DNA of 60,000 bases, from the NCBI RefSeq assembly GCF_964340395.1, contig NC_135560.1:16662598-16722597 (forward strand), read 5' to 3'. The position numbers and the translations under genes are program-made. Below the pieces are notes generated by a model that did not search any database, had not been told where the DNA came from, and was given only the letters and a program-made list of their open reading frames with translations. Shown here piece after piece: positions 22,401 to 36,700 of the stretch (the stretch's first letter is position 1; each line of letters opens with the position of its first letter). Source of the stretch: Glandiceps talaboti (taxonomy: Eukaryota > Hemichordata > Enteropneusta > Spengelidae).

Positions 22401-25400
22401 TCACCATCCGCCATTCTGGCAACACAAAAACGTCCACTGAGCCCTTTGTGCCCTTGAATTGGTTCTCCGCAACCGGAACAATTTCTTAGTGACATAACAA
22501 GCCTGCTTCGCCCGACGTGCGTCCTTCAGAACTTCAATACACGTTGTTTACACTACATACTCTGAACACAACTGCCTGACACATGAGGCAAAAGACACGA
22601 TATACCCATGCGCAAACATAAATGCATAACTTAGACTACAATGACGTACGCAGGCCCCCCACCAATCACTGACGAGTAATTACTCAAAATGATACATTTT
22701 AAACCAACCATGCATAACCAAATAATATAGGTTTGTTTCAATTTCTGACATAAAGTTTTGGTTTATGTAAAGATTCTTCGTAAATTGTACAGAACAGTGC
22801 ACCTCTAATACAATATGGTAGACTGTCGACAGTCGTTCATGCCTTTTTTGCTACGTTTCATATAAATCAAAGTCGCCACCTCGCTCCGTATCAGTGAATA
22901 CTAATGCATACTGATAGGAACTGTGATTGTCGAAGGCACGAACGACTGTTGTTCCTTGCCGCGCCCTCACACGATAACAGTAATAATAATAATAATAATA
23001 ATATTTATTTCTTTAAAAACGCTTTACATGTAAAACAAAACATCTCAAAGCGCTTCACACAACTTTGTAAAAAGAATTAAAAAACCAGTAAGAACATCAT
23101 TCTCAATCAAAATCAACATGGCGTCACAAGAGTCACCAGGCGAGTAAACATATCAGGCGAGGCAACGACTTTAGTTTTAGATAAAACGTAGCAAAAAGGC
23201 ATGAATGACTGTCGACAGTCTATGAGCATGTCGTCCAATGACGTTATTTACAAATGTCAAAAAAGCGCACATTTTCAAGCTTTCACAAAGAAAGATAGGA
23301 AAGGTAAATTACTTAATAATGACCATCAAAATACATTTACGGGGTTCAAATTTGCGCTGTAGTGTACATGTATATGCGTTAAATGTTGAGTGAATTGTAT
23401 GCAAATCATACGATAGACTAAAGCCCAATTCCATGACGTCACATCATAAATAAGTAATAGAAAGGGAGATACAGTGAGTGATGACAGACGCTCGTGCCTC
23501 TGGCACTTGTTGATCTGTATTGCTCCGGATCGGAGCGAGGCAACGACTTTAGTTTTAGATAAAATGTACCAAAAAGGCATGAATGACTGTCGACAGTCTA
23601 ACAATATGGGTCAGATAGGGACTGTTAAGCTAAGGTCAAAGGTCAAAGTTCAATAATTAGTGTGCACTTTATATTGAGTACATGCATGTTGTCAACATCT
23701 TCTAAATACACAGTGTTGATATCAATATGTATAAATAGGACAGGACAGGATGTGACTGTTTAAAGATAAGAGAGAAAAACCCATTGTCACATAAAAAACA
23801 AAGTCAGTAGAATGACCCCACAATATGCAGAATTCATATTTCTTATCACCACACAATATGTACTTCCTGAATCCATCCTGTGTACAAGTTTTGTTGACAA
23901 AATGTGAGAAATAGTGTTTTCCTGTACATATAATATATATGGCTTTTTGTTTGTTTGTTTTTTTGTTTGTGATTTGATATAGTTAAATTGATTTGAGATA
24001 AATGTATACTGGCTTCTAAGATGCATAGTTTTGTTTGATAATGATGTCAATATAAGTACATTATTGTAATACTTAACTGCAGATTTATTTAGGTAGCTAA
24101 GGATGTTATAAATAGAGATTTTGATAATTTATAAAAATGACACTATTGTCCTCAAAATTATGAGAAACAGTTAAAATAATATTCATCTACACATATGACA
24201 TGGAAAAGTTACTGAAAGTAATGCAGACCCAGGTCTTCAACTCAAAACTAAGACAAAATTACACTACTTGAAAAAAGGAGGAAGGAGTCATTTATTTTAA
24301 ATTGGTCTAAAAACAGAAATAAGAAATAAAGTTCCCAGGTATGCCAACAGCCTCAGGGTGAACAATTCCAGTTGTTTGACTTGGCGGACCACTGATTGTG
24401 TTTTGCCAAAGTACTCCATTTTGATGGTGATAAATAAACATGAATAATAAAATAATTGTTCAACCTTTGAAGTGGTAGAGAATACGAAAAAGACACACAT
24501 AATTTACATGCAGTGGGAATATATATAGTCCACAGACCCCTGAAAAGAGAAATAAAAGGAAATCAGACAGGCAATCCTATCTAAAGACATTAATAGGTCC
24601 TAGACTAGCTGAAGGGCTAGCTGTACTTCGTACTCAACTGTATAAAAAAATGGACATGCAGTCAAAAGTTGAGTGCAGGACACTGCCTCTACTGTCACCA
24701 GTGATATCACTATGATGATGATTTGTAGGCAGTCTGTAGTTAGATATTGGGTTGAAAGCACATATTTCATCTTCTGTCTGTCTGTCTGTGTGTCCTGTTG
24801 TAATTTGAACTGGTTTGTAGTGTGAGATTTCCAGCTCCATATGGTCTAATCATTACAGTGCCAATGAACTTTGACCTGGAGTCAGTAAAGTCAGTGAGGA
24901 GAGATTGGGATGTGGGTGGCAGATACATGTTAGGACATGGAATGACATCATCTAAGCCCAGAGACTGGGCTGTATCTGATTCGACATGCTGGCTTGAAAG
25001 GTTCTGCTGAATCTATACATATAGTCAAGTGAAATAGTCAAGCTGCTGAGCTATGACATTGTGTAGACCGAAGTTCAACCATCTATTTGAACTACAGTAT
25101 TGTAGTAAAGATACTGATTCTTTAATATGCATGTATTGAACATTTTAAATTTTATCTTCTCCAGGTTATTCATTATTTGGGAAGGACTGATTGTAGTTGT
25201 AAATACTTATACTTATAGTTAAAGTTTTTTGGTTTTTTTGACAGTCAAATTCAGAATATTAAACATCAAGGGAACCCAATTGTTGCCATACCCTGCAATG
25301 GTAAGTTACTGTAGGAGCATTTATATATTGCAGTGTAACTTTACTGTACAACTTTCTTCTGATAATGATACATATATTAACAGATGAACAGTCATTGTTA

Positions 25401-25455
25401 GCTCATAATCACAATACTGAGCTGTGAGCAGAAGTAGCTGTATAGCTATTGAGAA

Positions 25456-25497
<42 letters not shown>

Positions 25498-25526
25498 ATG
25501 CTATGTGTGTGCGTGTGTGTGACTGA

Positions 25527-25564
<38 letters not shown>

Positions 25565-28500
25565 ACACATGTGCACACATGTGCATACGTGCATGTGCGT
25601 GCGTGCAAGTGTTGGAAAATAAATCTTATGATATATGAATGCATGCTTCAATGCCATCAACAACATAGTTCACTTATCTATCTAATGTCAGCACCTTTCT
25701 TCATGTACTGTAGAAAATGAAAGAAACACTAAATTTCACTGTCATCATTTTCTTAGCTGTCTACAGTGCTGATTGAGAATCCAAGTGGAGTTAGACTGAT
25801 GCAATGGTTAAATGTGACAACAGAAAGTGGACTGGCACAACTAGAAATGCCATTGTCAGAAGAACCTGTAATGGGAACCTGGCAGATCAAAGCTACATTA
25901 GAAGGACATACACAAACACAGACATTTGATGTTGAAGAATATGGTAAGAAAAATTTTTACATTTGAGGAGTATTCAACTCAGAAATATATCTTGGTAGAT
26001 TTTAACAGGCAAAATTGAAACATGTATGGGTCATATATAGACGTATGTGTTGTTCACATGCCAAATGCATTCATTTCCACACCCTTGAGGAGGGAGTAGT
26101 GTAGTTCCTATACAGTATTGTTGTGATTTATACCTTCACTCACATGCCAACTGTGGTTAGACCACAGTTGGCATCCAGACTGGGGGGAGAGGGATGCTGT
26201 TTTCCATCTTTCAGTGGAATGGGGACATTGCTTTCAGTACCTTTCGGTGGGGAAGGGACATTGCTTTCCATATATACCAGTAGAAAAGGGACTGTTGTTT
26301 TCCATAATGATACGTACCAGTAGGAAAGGGACATTGTTTTCCATACGTACCAGTAGGAAAGGGACATTGTTTTCCATATGTACTGGTAGGAAAGGGACAT
26401 TGTTTTCCATACGACATAACATACCATTGGGAAAGGGACATTGTTATCCATATGTACCAGTAGGAAAGGGACATTGTTTTTCATACGTACCAGTAGGAAA
26501 GGGACATTGTTTTCCATACGACATAACATACCATTGGGAAAGGGACATTGTTATCCATATGTACCAGTAGGAAAGGGACATTGTTTTTCATATATACCAT
26601 TAGGAAAGGGACATTGTTTTCCATACGTACCAGTAGGAAAGGGACATTGTTTTCCATACGTACCAGTAGGAAAGGGACATTGTTTTCCATACGTACCAGT
26701 AGGAAAGGGACATTGTTTTCCGTATGGGACCCAGTCATTAGTAATAATCATCATGGAGTGTTTTCTTTGCTTGTTCCTAACAGTGTTACCAAAGTTTGAA
26801 GTCGTCATCAAACCACCTCCATTTATTGTGATCAATGATGAAACTATAGATGTGAAAGTTTGTGGCGTGTATGTATATCCATCCATTGTATAATAATAAT
26901 TTCAAAGTGCTCAAAGTACTTTTACAATTAATACCTCTAGCATGAACCCATGATGCTACAACATCCAATTATACTTTGTGCATGTAAAGGTTACGTACGA
27001 TTGATTTTGTCAGGAGCCATCAGTACATGTGTGAAATGACGTACCCTGCACACATTCAAATGCGTTTATCAAATTTGTCGGGAGGTAGTTATTAATATGT
27101 ATATGCATAGATTGTCAAAAATGAAATACACATGCGATTTATGCCTTGGCTAGATGATACTATTTACCACTGTGGTGTGTTTATCATCATATGATTCTGA
27201 TTGTAACATCATCTGATGGTGTCTTTGTAATCTGATCATTATTAATGTATGGTATTACAAGTCTTCTCCGAAACTAACTTGTAGTAAACAGTACATGTAT
27301 ATGAAATAAAACTTGATATCCATTATTAAACATCATCAATCATCTGCTTTGCTTTAGTAATGTAAAATATAGGAAAGTCAGCTTTACTTCATGGCATCTT
27401 CAATGGATGAAAATCCACTTGTATTATTTGGCTTGGCCAGAATGATTGACGACACACATGAAAATCTGCTTTTTATTGATTGAATTATGGACCATTTTGC
27501 AATAAAATATATCAACATTGTTTTAAAAAAATAGTTTTTGGTTTAATTTCAAAGTGCATTTACCAAATATAACTGCAGCTATATTTGCATTCTTGCTTGC
27601 AATGGAGGACCTAAAGCACCCACATATGATTATTTCCAACACTGCATAGCTGTGAACTCTGACTTCTGAACTCTGTTAACCCCTCCAGATATACCTATGG
27701 CCAGCCTGTGAAAGGAGAAGTTAATGCCAAAATATGTATACCCGGTCGGTCATACTATTACTATGGAAGGAATAAGAGACCATGTGTTAGAACAGGAACA
27801 CAGGTAAAGTGGCTAGAAGGATGTATGTAAATATATGGTGAACTAGTGTGGTAGGGTGGTTTTGTCAATAACTGAATTTACTGACAAAACGTATTTCATG
27901 TGATACACAATTTGAACTGTGGGCTCACCACTTTTACAATTGTTGAATAGATATGTCTATCTTTGCTTGTCTACAGTGAGCTTTACTTCAATGGTAGTTT
28001 TACTTATTGTCTTTCTTATCTTGTTATATATCTGTTTTGAATGTAGACTGCTGGAGCTGATGGCTGTGTGAAGTTCACTGTTTACAGTGCAGATTTACAT
28101 TTACGGTCTTCCAACTATTCCGTGTGGAGTTCTCACTTAGAAGTGGATGCTGAGTTCACAGAGACAGATACTGGTATAAGTCTTAATGGCTCACATGTAG
28201 AAACCAAAGTTTCAACTGTACCCTTCTCCTTAGAAATCCAGGCACCAGAAAGCTTCAAACCAGGTGTGCCCTTTTATGGCAAAGTTAAGGTGACCAATCC
28301 AGATGACTCCCCAGCTTCGGGCAAACTTGTCACACTGAAAATTAACACCAATAAAGGTGACATATTTGAGAAAAACTTAACTTCAGTCAATGGTATTATA
28401 GAGTTTTCTTTACCTGATGTAGCTATTGACACAACCAGTATGAATATACAGGTAAGTTTTCCCTATTTCTGTTGTGATTTTGACAAGTTTAAGTTTATTG

Positions 28501-30723
28501 GTAATTACGCCTCTCAACCAAAGTGTTTTAGAAAGAACCATAGTATAACTAGATAACCAAGTAATAAAATCATATGTTCAAAAAACCTCTAAGGCCTAAA
28601 AAAAATATACTTGTGTTGTTCCGAGTACGCTCAATTTTAGAATAAGTGGGGTAGGTAGATTTTTTATTTTTTTATTTTTTTTTTCATGTGTGGGTGCCTA
28701 GTTCAGGTAGTTATGCTTTCCATTGTTTTCCATATGATCTCTGTGTTATTGGTTTCTTCCCAACAGATGTACAGCCATTACAGATTGGAAGAACAGTTTT
28801 ATATTGTCTTTTTAAGTTGATATCAGTATCCACTACATCCACTACTTCTGGCGAGACTTCACAATTTTCGCGATTTTATTATTTTTTTCTCAAATATGTA
28901 TAAAAAAGTTTAGGGTTGGCTATGAAAAACTAGGTGGGGTCGGGTAACCAGAACCACATAATTTTTTTAGGCCTAAAATATCTAAAGCCTGTCAAGATTA
29001 TAATAATAATAACAATAATAATCTTTATTTGTCCAATAAAAAAATTGGAAGGGGACTTGGTTTACATAGCCTTCCTGAATAAATCAAAACATCATTAATA
29101 CAACAATAAGACAGGTGGGAAATCCACAGTACCTTCCAACTAAAAAGCCAATATAGCAATGAAAAATACAAAATTCCAACAAAACATGTACAATAATCAC
29201 ATTACACACTTGCCATATGAATAACAGGCAGTTCTACCTAGTAGAAGATTGACTAATCATAGCTGAAGGCACAAATATGTTTAGATATCTGTTTGTGTGA
29301 CATCGAATAAGAGTGAACACTAAATATTACTTTTGAAAACTCATAATGGTCTCAAAGATGGAAACTACATTTTTAGAAAGGTTTCATGCTGAATGTAAAT
29401 ACAATAGACATCGTAATTAACATGAAACATCACCACCTGGCTTAGCAAAAATTGGACACTTTTTTTTTATCAGCATTGCTTTGTTTTCTTTACATGAGGT
29501 ACCATGGGGATTTGCAACTCGAAATGGTTAATAATGTATGTAACATTTACACTTAAACTGAGTCAGACAATAAAAGGGTTGATATGTAACATTTGTACTT
29601 CATTTTTATCCAACAAGACAATAAACAGCTTAAAATGTTAATTAAGATTTTTCAGATATGATAAAAGTTGTCGACAAGTTCTGTTTAAAAATTGTATTCA
29701 GCAACGTTTCCACCCCACATGGCTCCACCCACAGTTATCCATGAAGATCTCTTTTGTCTACCTCTAGACTCTAACTTATAGTTTGTAGTTTTCTCTGATG
29801 ACAATTTCTTATTTATGTATAGGCAAGGGGTCCAGGATTTGATGTACCATATCATTACTCTGATAGAAGAAGATACAACTACGAGCACAGTATGTATGAC
29901 CCACGTAACAGTAAATACATTCGGCCTTGGTTCTCTCCAAGTGGCAGCTTTCTGCAGATAGAACCTGTTAAAGAAACTCTATCATTGGACTCTGAATTTG
30001 ATTTCACCGTTTACTACACTACCAAGGAAGTTCAATTTGTACAACTCTTTTACAAGGTAAGAAAACAGATTGATGTGTGACTGAGGCTGCTATACATGAC
30101 AACATTTTCAATAATAGCATTTTCATTTTAATGTGCTTTCCTCTGTTTACACGATTATAGGCCAACAAGGGTCTTTGACCATTAACACGGAAACACCAAA
30201 GACTGAACAATTTGAAAATTATGCTGTTGAACTTGTGCAAACATACACAGTTGAAGCACCTGTATTATTATCTTCACCCTCGTCCTCATTCCTGAGGTCA
30301 AGTATGTTTGTTTTCAGAAGTTCAACAAAATAATTACATTTTCATTTGAAAACGGCACCATGTACATGGGACCTTACACGGATGTTATCACAAAGCAGTC
30401 CAACTGTTTTTCAGCATTGAGCTTTCGATCTGTCTTTGTTGATGATCTTCATTCGAATGACAAATCGAAATGTAGATGAGAAATTCTGATAAAATTCATG
30501 ATATTATTTTATGGAAACCCGGGTGAAAAACCCAAGGTACTGGGACAAGTTTTTCCTCAACAAAAACAGTTAAGATTAAAACTTGATATTACTACACACC
30601 TATCCCATAGAGGGCTTCCATTATTTTTTGTGTTGTTTATTACAGGTAATATCACGAGGTGACATAGTACAGACAGACAGTAAGGATTATGAACTATTTC
30701 CACAATATAAAAGAAAACTAGCC

Positions 30724-30763
<40 letters not shown>

Positions 30764-33700
30764 AACCAACAACAACAACAACAACAACTGTGGCTACACC
30801 TATAGAGGAAGGAAACCCAGGCTTGGAGCCAGAGGATGAATTAATTCGCATCCCAGAGTATGGTAGGTATTCAATTCAATTCAATTCAATAGAACTTATT
30901 CATCCCAGACATGGGCAATTAAAGGTGTGGCTCAAATACAATACATCAATATATAAAGAAATACAAACAAATATACAAAAAAATATATACAGAGACACAC
31001 TTTATATTACACTGTATTCTGATATCAGAAGAATAATAATTGTTAAAGTGACACAAGCTGAGTTTATGAGCTATTGGACTCAGACTGAAAGTACATTATT
31101 ACCCCTCAGGACGTAGTCTGGGAGGGGGGGGGGGGGCTTATAGATTGGTCTCCGTCCGTGCATCTGTCCGTGTGTCCAGAGCCATTTCTTGGAAATTCAT
31201 TGACCGATTTCCTTCAAACTTAGTAAATGAATAATGAACTATGACTTCAATATGTACGTCAATTTGCTTTGAGATATGATGCAATTTAGCTGACGTAGAG
31301 CCATTTTGGGTAAAAAAACCCCATGATTTTTAATCAAAAAAGTGAAAATCCAAAACTACTGGGCAGATTGGTCTGAAATTTGGTGGGAATGTTCTTAGAA
31401 GTGTTATTCTGCAGATTTTCTGTAAAACATTTTGGTCCTAGCAACAATGACCATGCCCATAGCAACCAAATTTTGGTCAAACAAGTGAAAATCCAAAACT
31501 ACTGGGCAGATTGGCCTGAAATTTAGTGGGAATGTTCTTAGAAGTGTTATTCTGCAGATTTTCTGTAAAATATTTTTTCCCTAGCAACAAGACCATGCCC
31601 ATAGCAACAGCCAAATAATCATGCATATCGCAAAGATAACAACAGTGATTAATAGACGAATCTCATACATCACACTACAATGACTTGTGGCAATTCTCTG
31701 AAAACATCCATTGAGGGGGTGAGACATCTCCGATGACTGCTTGTTATTATTATTATTATTACCTGCATAAAACCATACTTTTCCAGAGTTACTGTTAGCT
31801 TGTACATGTATGAGCTCCATTGTAGGATAGTATTCAAACTAGTGAGGATCAACACGCATTTTAACAAAGAAGGAAAGAAAGAAATCGTCTCGATAGTTGA
31901 TCTGCCATTGTCATAGTGTGATTTAAATTTGATTTGGCTTTGTTTTGCTGTAGACATTTGGCCATGGTGGCCAGAAGTCATTGAACCTACAGTGGAAATA
32001 GAAGAACCAGGATCGTATGGTACATTTACACTGTCATTACCAATTGTTCATGATATGTCACCCAATAGTGTATTACTTGTATACTATGTGCGTGAGGATG
32101 GTGAAGTTATAGCTGATAGCATCAAATTTAAAGTCAAGAAGAAGTTCAATAATGAGGTGAGAGACACTAGCCTGCAGTCATCAGGAAAAATCAGGCACTC
32201 TGTTGCTAAATGATTAATGAAATGGCGGATGTTACAATGAAATTTATATACTTTTCAATCTATAGTTGTATTTTCTAACTGGATATGTGCAAATGCTTAA
32301 AGAAATAATTCCCTCTAGCCTGTTTACGGCACTGAATGACTGACTGATAAAACTCTTCTTATTCAGGTTGTCCTGGTAACCGTAGCAAGTTGATAATTAT
32401 ATAGTTTGAAAATTGATGCAGTTAGCCGCCACCCATTTTTCTTTGCGACTAGTTGTAGCCATTGTAATAGTTAGTTATGTAGCAACGTTGGTGCCCAATT
32501 TCCTGTGCAATCGCTTGTAGCCATTTACCATATTTGTGATGTAGCATTGTGCATGGGTTCCTGTTTTTCTGTATGAATGGTTGTAATACATCGGTATAAG
32601 TATAACTATTATACTTTTTGTAGCTGAGGACACTACTTTCAAGCAGTGGGTAGCTGTTTTGCATTCAGTGATTCACACTCATTATACCACTCACAAGCAA
32701 CATTAAACATGTTCAAACTAAAAACTGGTTTTGGTTCTACATAACGACAACTCGCAACTATGTCATTGGTTGTCCAGTGACCAAACTAAGTCAAAAGTGT
32801 TTGAACTTGCCATTAATTTTCCTAATTTTCCTAAATTATGTTTGAGGAGGTATAATTTTATTGTTCTCCAAAATTTTTCTTCTTTCAGCCGGAAAGTATC
32901 TGTGATCCTAGGGGTTTTGTCATGACTTGTTAATACAAGGCCCCTTAGGTCACTTGTATTTTCCTTGGTTGTAAGAGAAAAACATTGGGAAAGAATATCT
33001 AAGAGTTCAATTTAGAAAGATTGTAAATTTTCTCTTTCTGTTCACTCCAGGTGAATTTGAAATTCAAAGATGGTGAAGCACTTCCTGGAGCTGCAACACA
33101 GCTTGAATTGTCAGCTTCCCCTGGTTCACTCTGTGCTGTCGGTGTGGTTGACAAGAGTGTCCACTTGATGAGATCAAGTAATCAACTGACAAAAGATATG
33201 GTAATTATCAAGAATTAAACAATTTTTTTGCGATTAGATTTGACTTAAGGCAGGTATAACATATGTTCAGGTTTGTGTACGTATTATCTCTTTACATACT
33301 CAGACATTAGCTCCTTTAGTTCAGGCAAATCTCACTGGTATACAAGGTTTTATGAAAGCATTGTTAACATTTTAATACCATATTATTGACACTAACAAGT
33401 TTCTGAATACCCATTTTCATCATTTCTTGGATAGCAGTGAGTTTTGTTACCAGGGTCATCCCTAGACATGAACACTTTGGGCTAGGAATACATAGTCAAC
33501 TATAGTAGAAATTGTTATCTATCTTTGTTGTAGGTTTTCAGTACTTTGGATGAGTATGATCTGTCAAAATCATATGTCTACCTTGGTAGAAATACTCACT
33601 GTGATAAAGAAGGTGAGTTTCCCTCTCCACGAGGGCCATGGTGGGAAAAAAGAAGTACTGCAGGCCAATTACGGAAAAAGAAAAGTTCTCCATGGTATGG

Positions 33701-36700
33701 TGGTAGAGGAGGCTATTCCAACTTTGATGACTCTCTGAAAGCCTTTGAGGTAAGCCATGAATTACCAATGTATTCTAAAACTGTTGGCAGTGTTTGAAGT
33801 GAATATTGTCAATGTGTTGTTCATTATTAATGTGTAGTAAGGAGAGCTAGGGTAGCTGGAGAAAGTACCGTTATGAATGAACATATAGCCTTGTATCTAG
33901 TCATGTAGAGTTTTTGACTATCATCTCTCATCACAACTATCATTTCCTGTAATGGTTGTGTATTCAAACCTTAAAAGTGGCCATATGGATGAGGATTGGG
34001 TATTTATTTTGGATTTTTATTTTATAAAATTTTTTTTACCATGGCTTTCCAGTTGAAAATTCAACGTGAAACAACATATGCCAAGTCCTTGTTTGTAACT
34101 CAAAAAATTGCAAAACAGTACAAATTGTGTAAAATGTTTGTTATTGTAAGTACAATAACAAACTTTTTACACGTTTTTTTTTTAAAATAGTTTTTTGCAA
34201 TGTATTGAGTTACAAACACAGACTTAAAGTAGAAAGTTATGATCAAGTTGTTTTGTAAATTAAAAATCCAAACTAAATACCCAATCCTCATCCATATGGC
34301 CACTTTAAATTAGATTACGATTTCCAGCAGTGACTTTCAGCACACCATAGATACATCTATGAAATCTATCTGTCTGTGATTGACCACTCCTCATCTACTG
34401 AGAAAGGTTCATTAATATTCATAATGTCTATTTCATCATGCAGTCACATGTATCAGTTGGTTCTAATCATGTGGAGACGCTATTGACATCATCTCCCAAC
34501 AGGATAAATTAAAAATACCCAAAAAGCAATTGTGATGTCTTTCTGTCCATAGCTTCATAAAAGTAAAAAAAAAATGTTTGGGAAATGTTAGTCATGATAT
34601 CAAAATTCTGTTATGACCATATAGATACAAGGCTAGAATGAACTGGCCTTGTAATGGTGAATCATTAATCTGCCTTATTTTCTTTCAGAATGCAAATTTG
34701 ATTATCATGACAAACACAGTGTTGGAAACAAGACCATGTACATATTATCAGCATCAACCCCGTGGAAGAGTTTATTACAGTGGTAATATTTATACATTTT
34801 TTTGTACTTATATCAAACTCTCTCTATTTTTCACATGTTATGATACCACCAAATCCTTACCACCTGTCTTCCAAACTATCGTTATACACATGGTGACTGA
34901 TCGCGTGGACAACAGCACATGTCTCAGATTCCTCAAGGGACTGTGGGTCCCCCCAACACAGCGAAGCCTGTATCGGGATGACCCACAGGCATGAGTGAAA
35001 CTGATGTATGCTGTTGCACGAGCGCGGTCAGTCAACATGTTTAGTAACACACCTACTACATTCTCACTCACTCAACACACTGTTCCGTACATACAACAGT
35101 AACAATAGTTCAGAAAGCAATACATTAACATGGAGACTGAACTTCTTTGATAATTACCAAAAGTGTTCATTCCAAATCCTTTTCTGGCACAAGGGTGGCA
35201 TGTTTGTCTTCAGAAATTTGTAAAAAACACAGAGTTTCTATGTTTGTGTGGCTCTCAGAGCCAAAAGAAGCCATACAAGATTGCGAAATTTTCTCTTAGC
35301 TAAAATACCTAGGTTTACGACCACTGTAGATATTAATGATATGATTGTATTCAATAAGTCTTATAGTCTGATTTTGAAGGTTGTTTCATTTTTGTCACAC
35401 AAATTATGAATTTGAAAAGTTGGAATTTTTTGCCGTAAATCACTCTGTTCAGACCATGGTGCTTCCCTCAAAGTCTTCCACAATCTATACAAGTATAGTA
35501 AAATACTGAGTACACATACTCTACAGTAGTAAGTCATAGTTACCTAGCCTTACCACTGATAGGTTGCATCATGGCCGAGACTGCCAAGATCTGTGACAGT
35601 CACTGATTGGACGAAAATGATTCCAAATTTTCATTTAATTCAACTCTGTATATATTAATAGAAATCATGATATAAATTTGTTGAAAATTGTCTTTATTAG
35701 GAGATTATACAAAAAATACTCTTAGCAAGGGAGTTGGGGTGGTGTGGGGGTGGAGAGTGTTGGTAACCATGCAAGACTAGATCAGAGTATGATGTGCTAT
35801 CTTTTTCTCCGATGGTTTTAATTCAGCTCAGATTGTTGTGTCTGAATTTAATATATTGAGATTTACACTACTTCACTGTATTGATTTTTTTTCCAAGAAG
35901 AGGAGGTGGGATTAGCAGGCCCAGTAGCAGTGCCAATGATGGAAAATAGTGAACCAGATCCTGTAATGTCAAGACAAAATGTGGACGTTGCAGATAGTAT
36001 TGGCGATGACTTAGAGTTTACACCATTAGTAGAAATCCGTACCTACTTCCCAGAAACATGGCTATGGATGTTAGAAATTATTGGGTAAGTTGTAGATGAA
36101 CAAAGATTATGCCATTCATAGAAATTTGTATTATGCCATTCATAGAAATCTGTTTCTGCAAGCTGAGAGTGTGGGACAGCCAGTGTGAGATCAAATCGAT
36201 CTCACACTCTGTATCAATGCACGAGTGAAATTTTGTTTCATAAACCTATTGCTGATTGGTGTATAACACTCTGTAGTCAGCAGGCATAGGTATTGATTGA
36301 CAAATAGAATAACATGTAATGTAGAACCAGAACTACATACACTCCAGCAGGTGATAACAAAGTGAATGGGCTAATAGTGTTGACGTTTACACCACGCCGA
36401 AGATGATAAATATTGGCAACACATTTAGGTAGTATTCTGATGTTTTTGGTGTGATTGGAGAAATTAAACTCCTCAGAAGATATTGTTTGTTCACTCTTAG
36501 AGGCCACGCTTCAGGTGAAAAATAACTTTCACTTAAACCTGGGCTCGCAACAGACTTTATGATCGAGCCACCACATGTACCGGTTCTGTGACTATACATA
36601 GTGGAACCGGAGGACATTGCCAATGACCTCGAAAATGGAATGTAAACTTGATATTTTATGCGCATGTACATACTAGTAATTAATTGTAATTGTAAACATT

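Larger units (their letters stand above)
17011..22727 (-). mobile_element. DIRS/Ngaro-type tyrosine-recombinase retrotransposon
   Basis: About 5.7 kb lying antisense inside A2M intron 3. On the minus strand the order is a 245-bp leader, a gag-like ORF (22495-21281), an RT-RNase H ORF (21265-18758), a 0.7-kb gap and a tyrosine recombinase ORF (18052-16970). No integrase, protease or LTRs are seen. Both edges carry the 18-bp motif CCATGCATAACCAAATAA: five tandem copies at the left (17012-17102) and one at the right (22708-22725). The motif TAATTACTCA also lies next to both. This fits split terminal repeats rather than LTRs. The frames are long and intact, so the copy is young, although the recombinase looks catalytically compromised. 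Confidence 0.88.

Noticed and set aside
16970-22495. Endogenous retrovirus or LTR retrotransposon
   Set aside because: No LTRs, protease, DDE integrase or envelope; the recombinase is of the tyrosine type and RNase H/RT order fits DIRS/Ngaro.
24822-25010. Short + frame ending in [18 protein letters not shown]
   Set aside because: Too short, no splice partners or domain; possibly an old retroposon remnant but not supportable.
26140-26886. Repeat-protein genes on both strands (up to 150 codons)
   Set aside because: They arise from the 33-bp stop-free minisatellite; no start context or conserved sequence. Only the in-frame link to exon 6 is kept as a finding.
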